Shown here: positions 18,136 to 26,190 of the stretch, piece by piece | How the letters are laid out: each line of letters begins with the position of its first letter | Position numbering within the stretch: position 1 is the first letter of the stretch | Origin: an uncultured Clostridia bacterium | Lineage (GTDB): Bacteria > Bacillota > Clostridia > Oscillospirales > Ruminococcaceae | Length of the DNA stretch: 64,000 nucleotides | Direction: 5' to 3' | Assembly: GCA_947625615.1 (NCBI GenBank) | Contig: CANQPB010000008.1 | Location: 1-64,000, forward strand | Translations under genes and position numbers: made by a program | Notes under the pieces: model-generated | Database searches by the model: none | What the model saw: the letters and a program-made list of their open reading frames with translations, nothing else | Told to the model about the DNA's origin: nothing

Positions 18136-19178
18136 AGTTCTCCCTTCGTTGCAAAGCACTGTTCAGCAACATAGGTATATGGTTTTTTCAACAGCTCTGC
18201 ACCTTTCTGAATGGATATTTCGCTTTCACTAACCGCTCTGAATATAAGCTGAGAAAACAGCGTGGGTTCTTCTTTCGGAATCCTAACAGGCTCGCTTTTT
18301 CTCCATCCGTTCTGACTTGCTAAAATATAGAAATTCTTTGCAGCATTGTCTGAAACTATACCGCACAGAACTGCCCTTTTTGCAAGCATAAACATAGATA
18401 TTCCGTACTCCTTGCAAATTAGCTGCATATCATTCGAAATAGCGCGCCGCTTGAGACCAAGCTCTCTTTTAGCGTCTTCTTCCGGCAAGAGGAAAGCTCC
18501 GCTTATTGCGGTTGCTCTATCTTCAATTCTATCGTCCTCCATATCTTCGGGCCACTCAAAAATAAAGTGTGCCATCTCGTGAACTATGGTTGAACGAATA
18601 CGTTCCGGACTCATATTGCCGTTTACTGCAATGTATGGTCTTCCATTGACCTGTCCGTTTATTCCTGAAAAAGCATCGTTGTCAATATCAATAAAATATA
18701 CAAGAATACCTATATTCTCAAGCATTTCAACAAGATTTCCTACCGGACCTATTTCGGATATATGAAGATATTTTCTAAGCGCTTTTGCGTCATCTTCAGC
18801 ATTAGAAGATAACTGTACTCCATGAGAATCCGGGGGAGTAGGCATGACTTTTCCACCCAAAATTCTGACTGCATAATAAAACCTGTTCATATACTCTTCC
18901 AATGAAGCATAGATATACTCCTGCTGATTCTTAGACAGCTTGCTCCCTTTGCGGAACTCTCCATAAGTAAGAGAACGTATTTCGCCCTCGTTTGCCAAGA
19001 AGTCAGAAACTTTGACATTCAGGGCAGTTGCCAAAGCTTTGAGGATATCCATCGAGGGCTTTCTTTCATCGCTTTCATAGTGAGTGATCGACATAGGAGA
19101 AACGCCTACTTTTTCCGCAAGCTTTGCTTTAGACAAACCGTTCTTGAGCCTATAATACTTCAAATTCTTTCCTAACAT
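18132..19178 (-). CDS. HTH (XRE) - ImmA/IrrE metallopeptidase regulator
   Basis: 348 residues. Residues 1-60 are an XRE helix-turn-helix (LSKAKLAEKVGVSPMSITHYE). From about 130 the protein is an ImmA/IrrE zinc peptidase with the HExxH motif in TIVHEMAHFIFEW (about 198) and a downstream acidic zinc ligand region (EDRATAISGAFLLP). Known relatives (ImmA, IrrE/PprI) cleave repressors after damage signals. Fused HTH-ImmA proteins often act as antitoxin-like regulators. It is co-transcribed with the PIN gene by ATGA overlap, the usual toxin-antitoxin layout. It is divergent from the XRE-nuclease pair. Confidence 0.85.
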   Translation of the reverse strand: MLGKNLKYYRLKNGLSKAKLAEKVGVSPMSITHYESDERKPSMDILKALATALNVKVSDFLANEGEIRSLTYGEFRKGSKLSKNQQEYIYASLEEYMNRFYYAVRILGGKVMPTPPDSHGVQLSSNAEDDAKALRKYLHISEIGPVGNLVEMLENIGILVYFIDIDNDAFSGINGQVNGRPYIAVNGNMSPERIRSTIVHEMAHFIFEWPEDMEDDRIEDRATAISGAFLLPEEDAKRELGLKRRAISNDMQLICKEYGISMFMLAKRAVLCGIVSDNAAKNFYILASQNGWRKSEPVRIPKEEPTLFSQLIFRAVSESEISIQKGAELLKKPYTYVAEQCFATKGEL

Positions 19179-19355
19179 CTTATCGCCTCCTTCTGTTTAT
19201 ATTATACCACGTTTTTCAGAAAAGTAAACACATTTTTTGAAAATTATACTGATATGTTCTGTTTTTTCGTGTTTTTGCAAAATTTTCGTTGAAAAACAAA
19301 TTCAAATATGCTAAAATAAAACCGTATATAGTCTAATTGTTCAGGAGGTTGTATT
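19179..19355. promoter_or_regulatory. Divergent promoter region in element 2 cargo
   Basis: For the plus-strand genes: TTGAAA at 19289-19294, a 17-bp spacer and TAAAAT at 19312-19317. For the minus-strand genes: a TATAAT complement at 19201-19206 with a TTTACT-like -35 complement at about 19223-19228 (16-bp spacer). Both transcription units start with an XRE regulator, so cross-regulation is possible. Confidence 0.6.
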
Positions 19356-19682
19356 ATGACTTTTGATTACAGCGTGTTTCGTGAAAGACTTCGCAGACTT
19401 TTTGAGGGCAGGGGAATGACCATAAAAGACTTCAGTGAGGAGATAGAAATCTCGCCGGTTACGATGTCGCGCTATCTTGCAGGTACAAGGGTGCCCGATC
19501 TTCCTTACGTCGTAAAGATAGCCGAGCACTTTGGCATTTCTATCGACTGGCTTCTTGGAGTGAACGGTGACCAGTTTGACGTAATGCCCGAAGATGTGCA
19601 GGAAGTAGCTTCTTTGTACTCTTTGGCTAACGAAGACGATAGGAGAGTTGTACACGCTGTTCTCGCGAAGTACAAGGGGTAA
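19356..19682 (+). CDS. XRE family repressor paired with nuclease gene
   Basis: 108 residues, with helix-turn-helix at about 22-60 (MTIKDFSEEIEISPVTMSRYL) and the GTRVPDLPYVVKIAEHFGIS segment typical of phage-type repressors, then a short acidic helical tail. It has an AGGAGG site 7 bases before the ATG. The nuclease gene follows after only 6 bp, so this protein probably represses its own operon and may act as the control partner of the nuclease. Confidence 0.85.
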   Translation: MTFDYSVFRERLRRLFEGRGMTIKDFSEEIEISPVTMSRYLAGTRVPDLPYVVKIAEHFGISIDWLLGVNGDQFDVMPEDVQEVASLYSLANEDDRRVVHAVLAKYKG

Positions 19683-19688
19683 TTCGCT

Positions 19689-20930
19689 ATGATTTCAAAC
19701 GAAAAATCTATTCACGATGTTTTCCTTTTGACCGAAAACGGAGAATCTGTAAAACTTAAGCGCGTTCCGTTTACAAGCAAGGAATCAGCAAGTTCTTTTG
19801 ACGAACTCTGGCTACAGCAACTTATCGAGAAACACCCCGAGATCATTCCAACCTCTCAGCTTGGAGGGGATTATACTCCCTTGATTTGCATAGGCAGGGA
19901 AGTCGCCGTAGGCTCCGGCGAAAATACCGGATATATCGACAATCTTTACATAACACCGTCCGGAATGATCGTCATTGTCGAAACAAAGCTATTCAGAAAT
20001 CAGGAGGCGCGAAGGACCGTTATCGCCCAGATAATCGACTACGCCAAAGAGGTCCAAAAATGGGACGCAGAAAAACTCGACAAAATAGCTCAGGTATATT
20101 TTGACAATTCCTTTGGAAGAGAGGCAAATATTACCATATTTGAACACTTGAAAGAAAAGAACCTCGTTTCCGAGGAAGACGAAGCTGACTTCTACGACAA
20201 CATAAATTCTAACCTCTCCAAAGCAAACTTTCTGCTTATGATAGTCGGCGACGGAATAAGGACCGGGATTCAGGAGATTTCGGACTTTCTTAAGAGCAAC
20301 GCAAATATGGCGTTTAACCTTGCCCTTGCTGAAGTTGAGGTTTACGAAGACGGAGATCGGAGAGTTATTGTTCCACACATCACAAGCAGGACAGATGTGA
20401 TTGAACGTAATATCTTTTCCCCTGAACCGGTGATTATATCTGAAGCTTCCGAAAAGCACTCTAAGCCCATCTTATCTCGCAGAGAGCTTATTTCTCGGTT
20501 TGCGGATAATGGAGGATATGACGCCGACGAAGTGACCGGACTGGTCGGAGATTTGGAGATTATAAACGGCATTTACATCTCTATGGCTCCAACCGAGCTT
20601 CAGTTCAGGTTTTCTCTTCCAAACGGAAAAAGCTATACGCTTCTCGGTCTATCTATTTGGAATGAACAGGCTGACTTTTATTTCATTCCTTCGCGGGTAA
20701 TAAATGATTTTGAAAGATTCGGACTGAGTTCTGCTCCCGCTAAAGATTTCTGCAAATCTCTAATTCCGATATTGAAGGACCAGCGAAACAGGGAGCCGTT
20801 TTTCCAGTCAAACAGAAGCTATTACATCAATGTTTCCCTTGCCTTGCAAGACAGGGACAAGCTCATTGAGCAGGTGGAAAAGTTCGTTCTCGACTGCCAC
20901 GAGCTGGCAGAAAAAGAAAAGCGTGATTAA
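19689..20930 (+). CDS. RecB-like PD-(D/E)XK nuclease-domain protein
   Basis: 413 residues. The N-terminal half carries a PD-(D/E)XK fold signature: an early helix with Glu (ELWLQQLIEKHPEIIP, about 40-55), GYIDNLYIT with the Asp (about 82), VIVETKL with the E-x-K (about 96-102), and Q-x3-Y in AQIIDYAKEV (about 113), as in RecB/NucS-like nucleases. The C-terminal 200 residues (from about 220) are unrecognised and may recognise the target. It probably cuts DNA. It is co-transcribed with the XRE regulator at 19356 and ends in a bidirectional terminator hairpin. This could be a defence effector, or an orphan restriction-like protein. Confidence 0.75.
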   Translation: MISNEKSIHDVFLLTENGESVKLKRVPFTSKESASSFDELWLQQLIEKHPEIIPTSQLGGDYTPLICIGREVAVGSGENTGYIDNLYITPSGMIVIVETKLFRNQEARRTVIAQIIDYAKEVQKWDAEKLDKIAQVYFDNSFGREANITIFEHLKEKNLVSEEDEADFYDNINSNLSKANFLLMIVGDGIRTGIQEISDFLKSNANMAFNLALAEVEVYEDGDRRVIVPHITSRTDVIERNIFSPEPVIISEASEKHSKPILSRRELISRFADNGGYDADEVTGLVGDLEIINGIYISMAPTELQFRFSLPNGKSYTLLGLSIWNEQADFYFIPSRVINDFERFGLSSAPAKDFCKSLIPILKDQRNREPFFQSNRSYYINVSLALQDRDKLIEQVEKFVLDCHELAEKEKRD

Positions 20931-20940
20931 ATCACGCTTT
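20918..20940. terminator. Bidirectional terminator between nuclease and excisionase-like genes
   Basis: AAAGCGTGAT and ATCACGCTTT form a 10-bp stem with a TAA loop. The loop contains the nuclease stop codon, and A/T-rich ends serve both strands. It separates two convergent genes. Confidence 0.75.
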
Positions 20941-20945
20941 CGCTC

Positions 20946-21179
20946 TCAGATGTTTATGGGTCTTATCTTGCCCTGCGGTTCAGGAGCTTTTTGGACCGAA
21001 AATCCACTTTTAAGGGTTGACTCAAGTATCTCTAAAGAAATGAGGTACTTTGAGCCTACCTTGACTGACGGCAGCTTTCCGGTTGTGACCAGACGTCTTA
21101 GAGCTGATTTAGTCAGACAGGTTTCCGGGTCGTTGTCCTGAATGTACTTGAATGCTTCGTTGAGAGTTCTCATTCTCAT
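20946..21179 (-). CDS. Excisionase-like DNA-binding protein
   Basis: 77 residues, with LTKSALRRLVTTGKLPSVKVGSKYLISLEILES forming the helix-turn-helix and wing seen in excisionase-family proteins. ATG 21179 is chosen over a longer frame because AGGAGG lies 7 bases upstream. In this element it is the likely directionality factor for the integrase at 21902. It is convergent with the nuclease gene. Confidence 0.7.
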   Translation of the reverse strand: MRMRTLNEAFKYIQDNDPETCLTKSALRRLVTTGKLPSVKVGSKYLISLEILESTLKSGFSVQKAPEPQGKIRPINI

Positions 21180-21321
21180 AGTATAACCTCCTATTAAGCT
21201 GTGAATAGCCAATCGGTATTTTAGACTTAAAATTCTTTAATTTAATTCTACTCAATTTTCCTGTGAAAGTAAAGAGGATATTTGTAACATAAGATAAGCC
21301 ACGATAAAGGACGTTGTTAAA

Positions 21322-21909
21322 ATGGGTAACATTTTGAGCGCAGACAAAGCAAAAGACATAGGAAAAATAATAGAAGCCGAAAGAAAACACAAAGGCTGGA
21401 AAGACGCTGAAAGACTTGCCGAAGAATTGAACACTACGCGGCAGACTGTCCGCAAATGGGAAAAAGGGGAATCAAGTCCAACGCTATATGATTTGCTGAA
21501 AATGTGTGAACTGTTTGACTGCGACTTCGGCTATCTGGTAGGGGAGTATTCCAACAAGCGCAGGGTAGACAGCGACGTATATTCCGAGCTGGGTCTTGAC
21601 CAACAGGCTATTGACAGACTCAGGAATCTTCGATATGCAAGCTCACACGGTTCTCCTGTGATGTCTGAGTATGCCGAGCAGTATATCAAACTTTATTCTG
21701 CGCTTATCTCTGACCTGAGAATTGCCGGAATGATCGATATTTACCTTTCCAAGATTTCCGCTCTGAAATCCGGGGAGATGGACGAAAGTGACCGGGAGCT
21801 GTTCGCTGATTATTCCGAGGCTATACGCTTCTATGAAATGGGAGCTGCTCAAGAGATAATGCGGTTTCTCGATGATTTTATTTCCAACTATGAGATAGAG
21901 GGTGACTAA
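21322..21909 (+). CDS. XRE family regulator upstream of integrase
   Basis: 195 residues, with an XRE helix-turn-helix at about 25-70 (AERLAEELNTTRQTVRKWEKG) followed by a helical region of about 120 residues with no recognised fold. The last 8 bases overlap the GTG start of the integrase gene, so the two are translated together. It may control integrase expression. There is no strong ribosome binding site before ATG 21322, only AAAGGACG about 12 bases upstream. Confidence 0.75.
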   Translation: MGNILSADKAKDIGKIIEAERKHKGWKDAERLAEELNTTRQTVRKWEKGESSPTLYDLLKMCELFDCDFGYLVGEYSNKRRVDSDVYSELGLDQQAIDRLRNLRYASSHGSPVMSEYAEQYIKLYSALISDLRIAGMIDIYLSKISALKSGEMDESDRELFADYSEAIRFYEMGAAQEIMRFLDDFISNYEIEGD

Positions 21910-23311
21910 GACGGCAAGCATTAAACGTGTCAACGGTAAGAACAAGGTTTCTTTCCTTATAACAGTTTCCGCAGGAAAAGACATTAACGGAAAGCAGATA
22001 AGAAAATATATGACTTGGGTTCCTGATAAAAAGATGACCGAAAACCAACTGCAAAAAGCTGTTGAAAAGGTTGCCTATGACTTTGAAAGAAGCATTGAAA
22101 GCGGGTATCAGGTTGACAAGATAACGTTCGCCGAGTATGCCGATTATGTGCTTAAGGTCAAAGCCAAATCCGGTGCCAAGTTCAGGACGATTGAGAGATA
22201 CAGAGAGCTTCTTGAAAGAATCAATATCGCTATAGGTAATATCAGGATTTCTGACATACGTCCTCAGCACCTAAATGCTCTCTATGACAATCTGTCTGAA
22301 GACGGAGTAGCGTCATTCTCGTCTAAAGCTGTCGCAAAGAAAAGCATTAGCGATCTGCTCAAAAAGAACAATCTTTCAAAGGCTAAGGTCTCCGAATTTA
22401 GCGGGCTTGCTGCGTCAACGATAGGAGCCATGTGCCAAAATAAGGCTGTAAATCTATCTACAGCGAAAAAACTCTGCGAATGTCTTGGGCTGGATTTTTC
22501 TGAATGGTTCGATGTTGAGAGCGCAGATAAAACTACGCTTTCATCAAAGACCATTTTGGAGCATCATAGGCTGATTCACACTATCCTCGCACAAGCCGAA
22601 AAGGAAATGCTCGTTCCGTACAACGCTGCCGACAAAGCTTCTCCGCCTAAAAGCTCTCGCAAGGAAGTGAACTATTTTCAGCCTGAAGACATAAGCAGAA
22701 TTATGGACGCTCTGGAAACCGAGCCTATCAAATGGAGAACTATCACAGAATTGCTGATAGTTACTGGTTGCAGACGTGGCGAAATAATGGGCTTAAAATG
22801 GGATAGAGTAGACTTTGAAAACAGCATAATAAAAATTGATAGCAATTTGCTGTATATCTCAAAGAGGGGCATTTATGAAGACACCACCAAGACCGAAAGC
22901 TCAGTGCGATATGTAAAAGTGCCCGAGCATACAATGAAGCTCTTATCTGAGTATAGGGACTGGTACGATGACCTTAAACGCAATAATGGCGACAGGTGGA
23001 AGGAGACCGGATATTGTTTTACAAAGGACGACGGTACACCTATGATTCCAGACAGCATAACTGCGTGGCTCAGGAAGTTTTCAGAAAAGCACGGACTGCC
23101 ACATATCAATCCTCACGCTTTTCGGCACACGATGGCGTCAATACTCATCAACAGCGGCAAAGACATCGTGTCTGTATCAAAGCGTCTCGGTCATTCAAAG
23201 ACCAGCACCACCACCGATATATACGCTCATATCATAAAAGAATCCGACGCACAGTCGAGCGACATTATTTCAGATATGATTTTTAATCAAAGATCGGACA
23301 ATAAAAAATAG
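21902..23311 (+). CDS. Tyrosine integrase of element 2, with inserted HTH
   Basis: 469 residues, larger than usual. Catalytic residues are present: Arg in VTGCRRGEIMGL (about 289), the HAFRHTM box (about 405), His in RLGHSK (about 430) and Tyr in TDIYAHI (about 441). Residues about 145-206 form an XRE-like helix-turn-helix (SDLLKKNNLSKAKVSEFSGL, then NLSTAKKLCECLGLDFSEWF). It is inserted in the core-binding domain, just before the LSSKTILEHHRLIHTIL helix that normally continues that domain. The start is GTG 21902 inside the end of the XRE gene. It faces the att core and tRNA-fMet. Confidence 0.9.
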   Translation: MTKTASIKRVNGKNKVSFLITVSAGKDINGKQIRKYMTWVPDKKMTENQLQKAVEKVAYDFERSIESGYQVDKITFAEYADYVLKVKAKSGAKFRTIERYRELLERINIAIGNIRISDIRPQHLNALYDNLSEDGVASFSSKAVAKKSISDLLKKNNLSKAKVSEFSGLAASTIGAMCQNKAVNLSTAKKLCECLGLDFSEWFDVESADKTTLSSKTILEHHRLIHTILAQAEKEMLVPYNAADKASPPKSSRKEVNYFQPEDISRIMDALETEPIKWRTITELLIVTGCRRGEIMGLKWDRVDFENSIIKIDSNLLYISKRGIYEDTTKTESSVRYVKVPEHTMKLLSEYRDWYDDLKRNNGDRWKETGYCFTKDDGTPMIPDSITAWLRKFSEKHGLPHINPHAFRHTMASILINSGKDIVSVSKRLGHSKTSTTTDIYAHIIKESDAQSSDIISDMIFNQRSDNKK

Positions 23312-23345
23312 CGTCTATGCAAAACATAGACGCTTTACTTTTTGA
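23311..23345 (+). terminator. Terminator after element 2 integrase
   Basis: GCGTCTATG (23311-23319) and CATAGACGC (23325-23333) form a 9-bp stem with loop CAAAA, followed by TTTACTTTTT. It begins at the last base of the integrase stop codon. Confidence 0.85.
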
Positions 23346-23347
23346 GG

Positions 23348-23371
23348 TCGTGCGGTAAAAATGCGGTAAAA
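23348..23371. repeat. Arm-type repeats, right end of element 2
   Basis: Tandem TGCGGTAAAA pair at 23351-23370, preceded by TCG, the same arrangement as 17564-17586 at the left end. It lies between the integrase terminator and the tRNA core. Confidence 0.65.
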
Positions 23372-23438
23372 CCGATTTTGAGAGAGAAAAAGAAGAACCG
23401 CTTAGACTGGCAAATGCCCTATCTAAGCGGTTTTAACT

Positions 23439-23514
<76 letters not shown>

Positions 23515-23712
23515 ATATTGCGCACTCCTTGGTGCTCAATCATAATACCACAATCCGGGCGGTTTGTCAAGCCTTTTTCAAAAACTTTATTTACATTTTT
23601 TGACGTGCTGCGTAATTTGCCGAAATCCGCACATTCTCTCCAAATTCGCTGTTTATGATGATGACTTTTTTGCGCCGTCGTGCTATACTTATTCAAAAGG
23701 AGGCCGGAATAT

Positions 23713-24237
23713 ATGGATCAGATAAAGACTGGAGCGTTTATCTCATCGCTTCGCCGCGAGAGGGGGCTCACCCAGCAGCAGCTCGGGGATCTCGTCGGCG
23801 CGACCAACAAGACGATTTCGCGTTGGGAAACGGGCACCTACATGCCCCCGATAGAGGCTTTAGAGGCGCTTTCAAAGGAGTTAGGCGTAACTATAAACGA
23901 GCTCATAGCGGGCGAGAGGCTTTCGGAGCCGGAATTTCGCGAAAAAGCCGACGAAAACGTGCGGGAGGCCTGGCGGGATTCCGCCTTTACGCTCAAAGAG
24001 CGCCAGGAATACTTCAGGCGGCGCTGGCGCAGAAGATATCTGCCTGCGGTAATTGCCGGCGTTCTGCTTTATGACGCCCTTTTGGCGCTGCTTTTATTTT
24101 CCGGGCTCGTCAGGGCTGCGGTCGTCACGGCGTTTGCCATGCTTCCGGCGCCGTTCGTCGCGGCGGCGGTAAATAACGCTATGATGGCCTATGTCGAGCG
24201 CAAGACCTTTGACGTTAAAAACGAAACCGATAAGTAA
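23713..24237 (+). CDS. XRE regulator with C-terminal membrane segments
   Basis: 174 residues: an XRE helix-turn-helix at about 8-62 (LTQQQLGDLVGATNKTISRWE), an acidic/basic linker, then two hydrophobic helices at about 112-160 after an arginine-rich RRRWRRRYLP. Such proteins are membrane-anchored regulators seen in clostridia. ATG 23713 is preferred because AAGGAGG lies 9 bases before it; a longer frame from 23680 has no such site. A TATACT -10 is visible at about 23684. No target can be named. Confidence 0.8.
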   Translation: MDQIKTGAFISSLRRERGLTQQQLGDLVGATNKTISRWETGTYMPPIEALEALSKELGVTINELIAGERLSEPEFREKADENVREAWRDSAFTLKERQEYFRRRWRRRYLPAVIAGVLLYDALLALLLFSGLVRAAVVTAFAMLPAPFVAAAVNNAMMAYVERKTFDVKNETDK

Positions 24238-24309
24238 AGCCGGTTCTTTCGGATTTTTCGCTTTCACCCCTTTTTTACCCGCTTTTTGTTAAAATCCTCA
24301 AAAATACTA

Positions 24310-24338
24310 TTGAAATTTAAAAAATTATATGCTATAAT
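24310..24338 (+). promoter_or_regulatory. Promoter of YegP-like gene
   Basis: TTGAAA at 24310-24315, a 17-bp spacer and TATAAT at 24333-24338, 55 bp before the start codon. Confidence 0.65.
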
Positions 24339-24392
24339 CTTAATGATAGCATTTTCTGACAAAGTGCGACTATTTTTACAGGAGGATTCATC

Positions 24393-24764
24393 ATGGGCAA
24401 ATTTGTTTTGAAGCAAACCGCCACCGGCTTTAAGTTCGATCTCAAAGCCTCAAACGGCGAGGTCATCGCTGTAAGCGAGGTTTATTCCGGCGAGGCCGCC
24501 TGCCGCAACGGAATCGACAGCGTCCGCAAGTGCTGCGACGCCGACGTCGAGGATCAGACCGTCGAGGGTTACGAGACCCTCAAGCACCCGAAGTACGAGG
24601 TCTATACCGACAAGGCCGGCGAGTACAGATTCAGGCTCAAGGCTCGCAACGGCGAGATCATCGCCACCGGCGAGGGCTACAAGTCCAAGGCGAGCTGCCT
24701 CAACGGAATCGAAAGCATAAAGAAAAACGCTCCCGAGGCCGAGGTCGTCGAGGAAGCCGAGTAA
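24393..24764 (+). CDS. YegP family protein, two DUF1508 repeats
   Basis: 123 residues formed by two tandem DUF1508 units. Each has the pattern F-x-L-K-A-x-N-G-E-x-I-A and ends in NGI-S-S/V-K: residues 3-50 (FDLKASNGEVIAVSEVY) and about 68-115 (FRLKARNGEIIATGEGY). DUF1508 proteins are small, abundant cytoplasmic proteins of unknown function. Near-optimal codons, a strong promoter, an AGGAGG site and a strong terminator suggest high expression. Confidence 0.9.
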   Translation: MGKFVLKQTATGFKFDLKASNGEVIAVSEVYSGEAACRNGIDSVRKCCDADVEDQTVEGYETLKHPKYEVYTDKAGEYRFRLKARNGEIIATGEGYKSKASCLNGIESIKKNAPEAEVVEEAE

Positions 24765-24778
24765 GCAGAAATCAAAAT

Positions 24779-24805
24779 GCCCGGGGTTTTCGCCTCGGGC
24801 TTTTT
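24779..24805 (+). terminator. Terminator after YegP-like gene
   Basis: GCCCGGGG (24779-24786) pairs with CCTCGGGC (24793-24800) and TTTTT follows. Confidence 0.85.
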
Positions 24806-24940
24806 GCATGTTTTTGTTTTCGGGGGAGGGGAGCGCCCCTCCCGCTTTTATAAAGTATCGTCGTCGAATATATTTTGTTCACACATAGCAGCTTCACCTT
24901 TTTTGCCGAAATAAAATATATGAAAACGTGTTTTATCCGT

Positions 24941-25990
24941 TCACGCCATTACGTCAAAGCATGCTCGGAGGATCGCGTATGTCAAATCGCATTTTTTGGC
25001 GCTTTTTTTGCGCATGCTCGGTTCTTTGCCCATCACCTGCCGAAATGCATGAAAAGCTTTTTCCGGCAAAAGATCTTCTATTTTATCGTTTACAAGAAGA
25101 TCCGAAAGCACCTCATAGGTACCTGTAGACTGAAGCATAAAATCCGGAACTCCGGATACAGAACCAAGCCAAAAGGCAAACTGAAACGGGTACCGGTCAT
25201 TTATAATGGCCTGCAATTTTTCTTTGGTAATCGGCGCAAGAGCCTGCCAATTGTAATTAAACGGGCCCACAAACCCTCCGCCATATTCCGCCGGTTTTTT
25301 GAAGGTAATATATTCATTGACATTGCGCATGAGCTCATATCCATGCTTTGCCGCTTTTTTTGCCGTTTTCAAATTTTCCTCGGTTCTCCAGCTTTGAGTT
25401 GCGGCAAGCAGTGAAATATGATTTGCGCCCGGGAATTTGGCGTTGGGCTTATAATATCGCTGATTCTTTCCTGAAATTGAAAAATCATCAACCGAATGAT
25501 AACACAATACAGAAGAAAGATGCTCAAAAGAAAGAGTTATCTGTTCGGCAATTACCGGATAATCCTCGGGATATTTAACCCATGATAAAATCTGTGCCGT
25601 GATCGCATTGTTTCCGCCTCGTCCTCCTGCGTCCAATGCCTCGCCGCCGTGGAACCAATTTTTATGCTGCGACGCGATCTCAGGCATCACAAGCGCATGG
25701 ATCGCCTTTTGCACCGCCGGATTCTCCTTTTCCACACCGGCGTTCAACAGTGAACCCAGCAGCCCATCCATGCCGTCGTTACCGTGCAGTTCATGACCAA
25801 ACCAACCGTCGTCACATTGCGAAGCAAGAATTTTTTTCACGTTATCCTGACTTAAAATTTCCTCTTGAAGTGCAAGCATGGCAGGTGTATCTTTGGGAGT
25901 TTTCAGCAAATCTCTCTGCACGAGATAGCGTATGCTTGCACATGCGTTCTCAAGAAGGAAGTTAATTGAATTCTCAAGAATCCTTTTCAT
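24941..25990 (-). CDS. Alpha/alpha-toroid-like protein (prenyltransferase/squalene cyclase-like), function unknown
   Basis: 349 residues with no signal peptide. Helical pairs and turns such as CDDGWFGHELHGNDGMDGLLGSLL and the LLEN-ACASIRYLVQRDLL start resemble the alpha/alpha barrel of squalene cyclases and prenyltransferases, but I see no catalytic DxDD or zinc motif. It could be a sugar- or lipid-related toroid enzyme or a non-enzymatic relative. Lower GC than its neighbours hints at a separate origin. GGAGGC precedes the ATG at 25990. Confidence 0.5.
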   Translation of the reverse strand: MKRILENSINFLLENACASIRYLVQRDLLKTPKDTPAMLALQEEILSQDNVKKILASQCDDGWFGHELHGNDGMDGLLGSLLNAGVEKENPAVQKAIHALVMPEIASQHKNWFHGGEALDAGGRGGNNAITAQILSWVKYPEDYPVIAEQITLSFEHLSSVLCYHSVDDFSISGKNQRYYKPNAKFPGANHISLLAATQSWRTEENLKTAKKAAKHGYELMRNVNEYITFKKPAEYGGGFVGPFNYNWQALAPITKEKLQAIINDRYPFQFAFWLGSVSGVPDFMLQSTGTYEVLSDLLVNDKIEDLLPEKAFHAFRQVMGKEPSMRKKSAKKCDLTYAILRACFDVMA

Positions 25991-26153
25991 GTTTTGCCTC
26001 CGTTCTTATCCGAAATTATCGTATCAATTTTAAGTTTATAATTTAATTTTAATTCAACGCGGCGCTGCAGTCAATATGATTTTCTGTCAGCTGACGCAAC
26101 ATAATCTGCAAACTCGGGCAGCGCGAGGCGCAAATTATAATACCGCAAAACAA

Positions 26154-26180
26154 AAAATATCGCCTCGCGGGCGATATTTT
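26154..26180. terminator. Terminator hairpin downstream of AraC gene
   Basis: AAAATATCGCC and GGCGATATTTT form an 11-bp stem around TCGCG, with A/T flanks on both sides. It serves the minus-strand AraC gene ending at 26191. Confidence 0.75.
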
Positions 26181-26190
26181 AAGGTGTATT

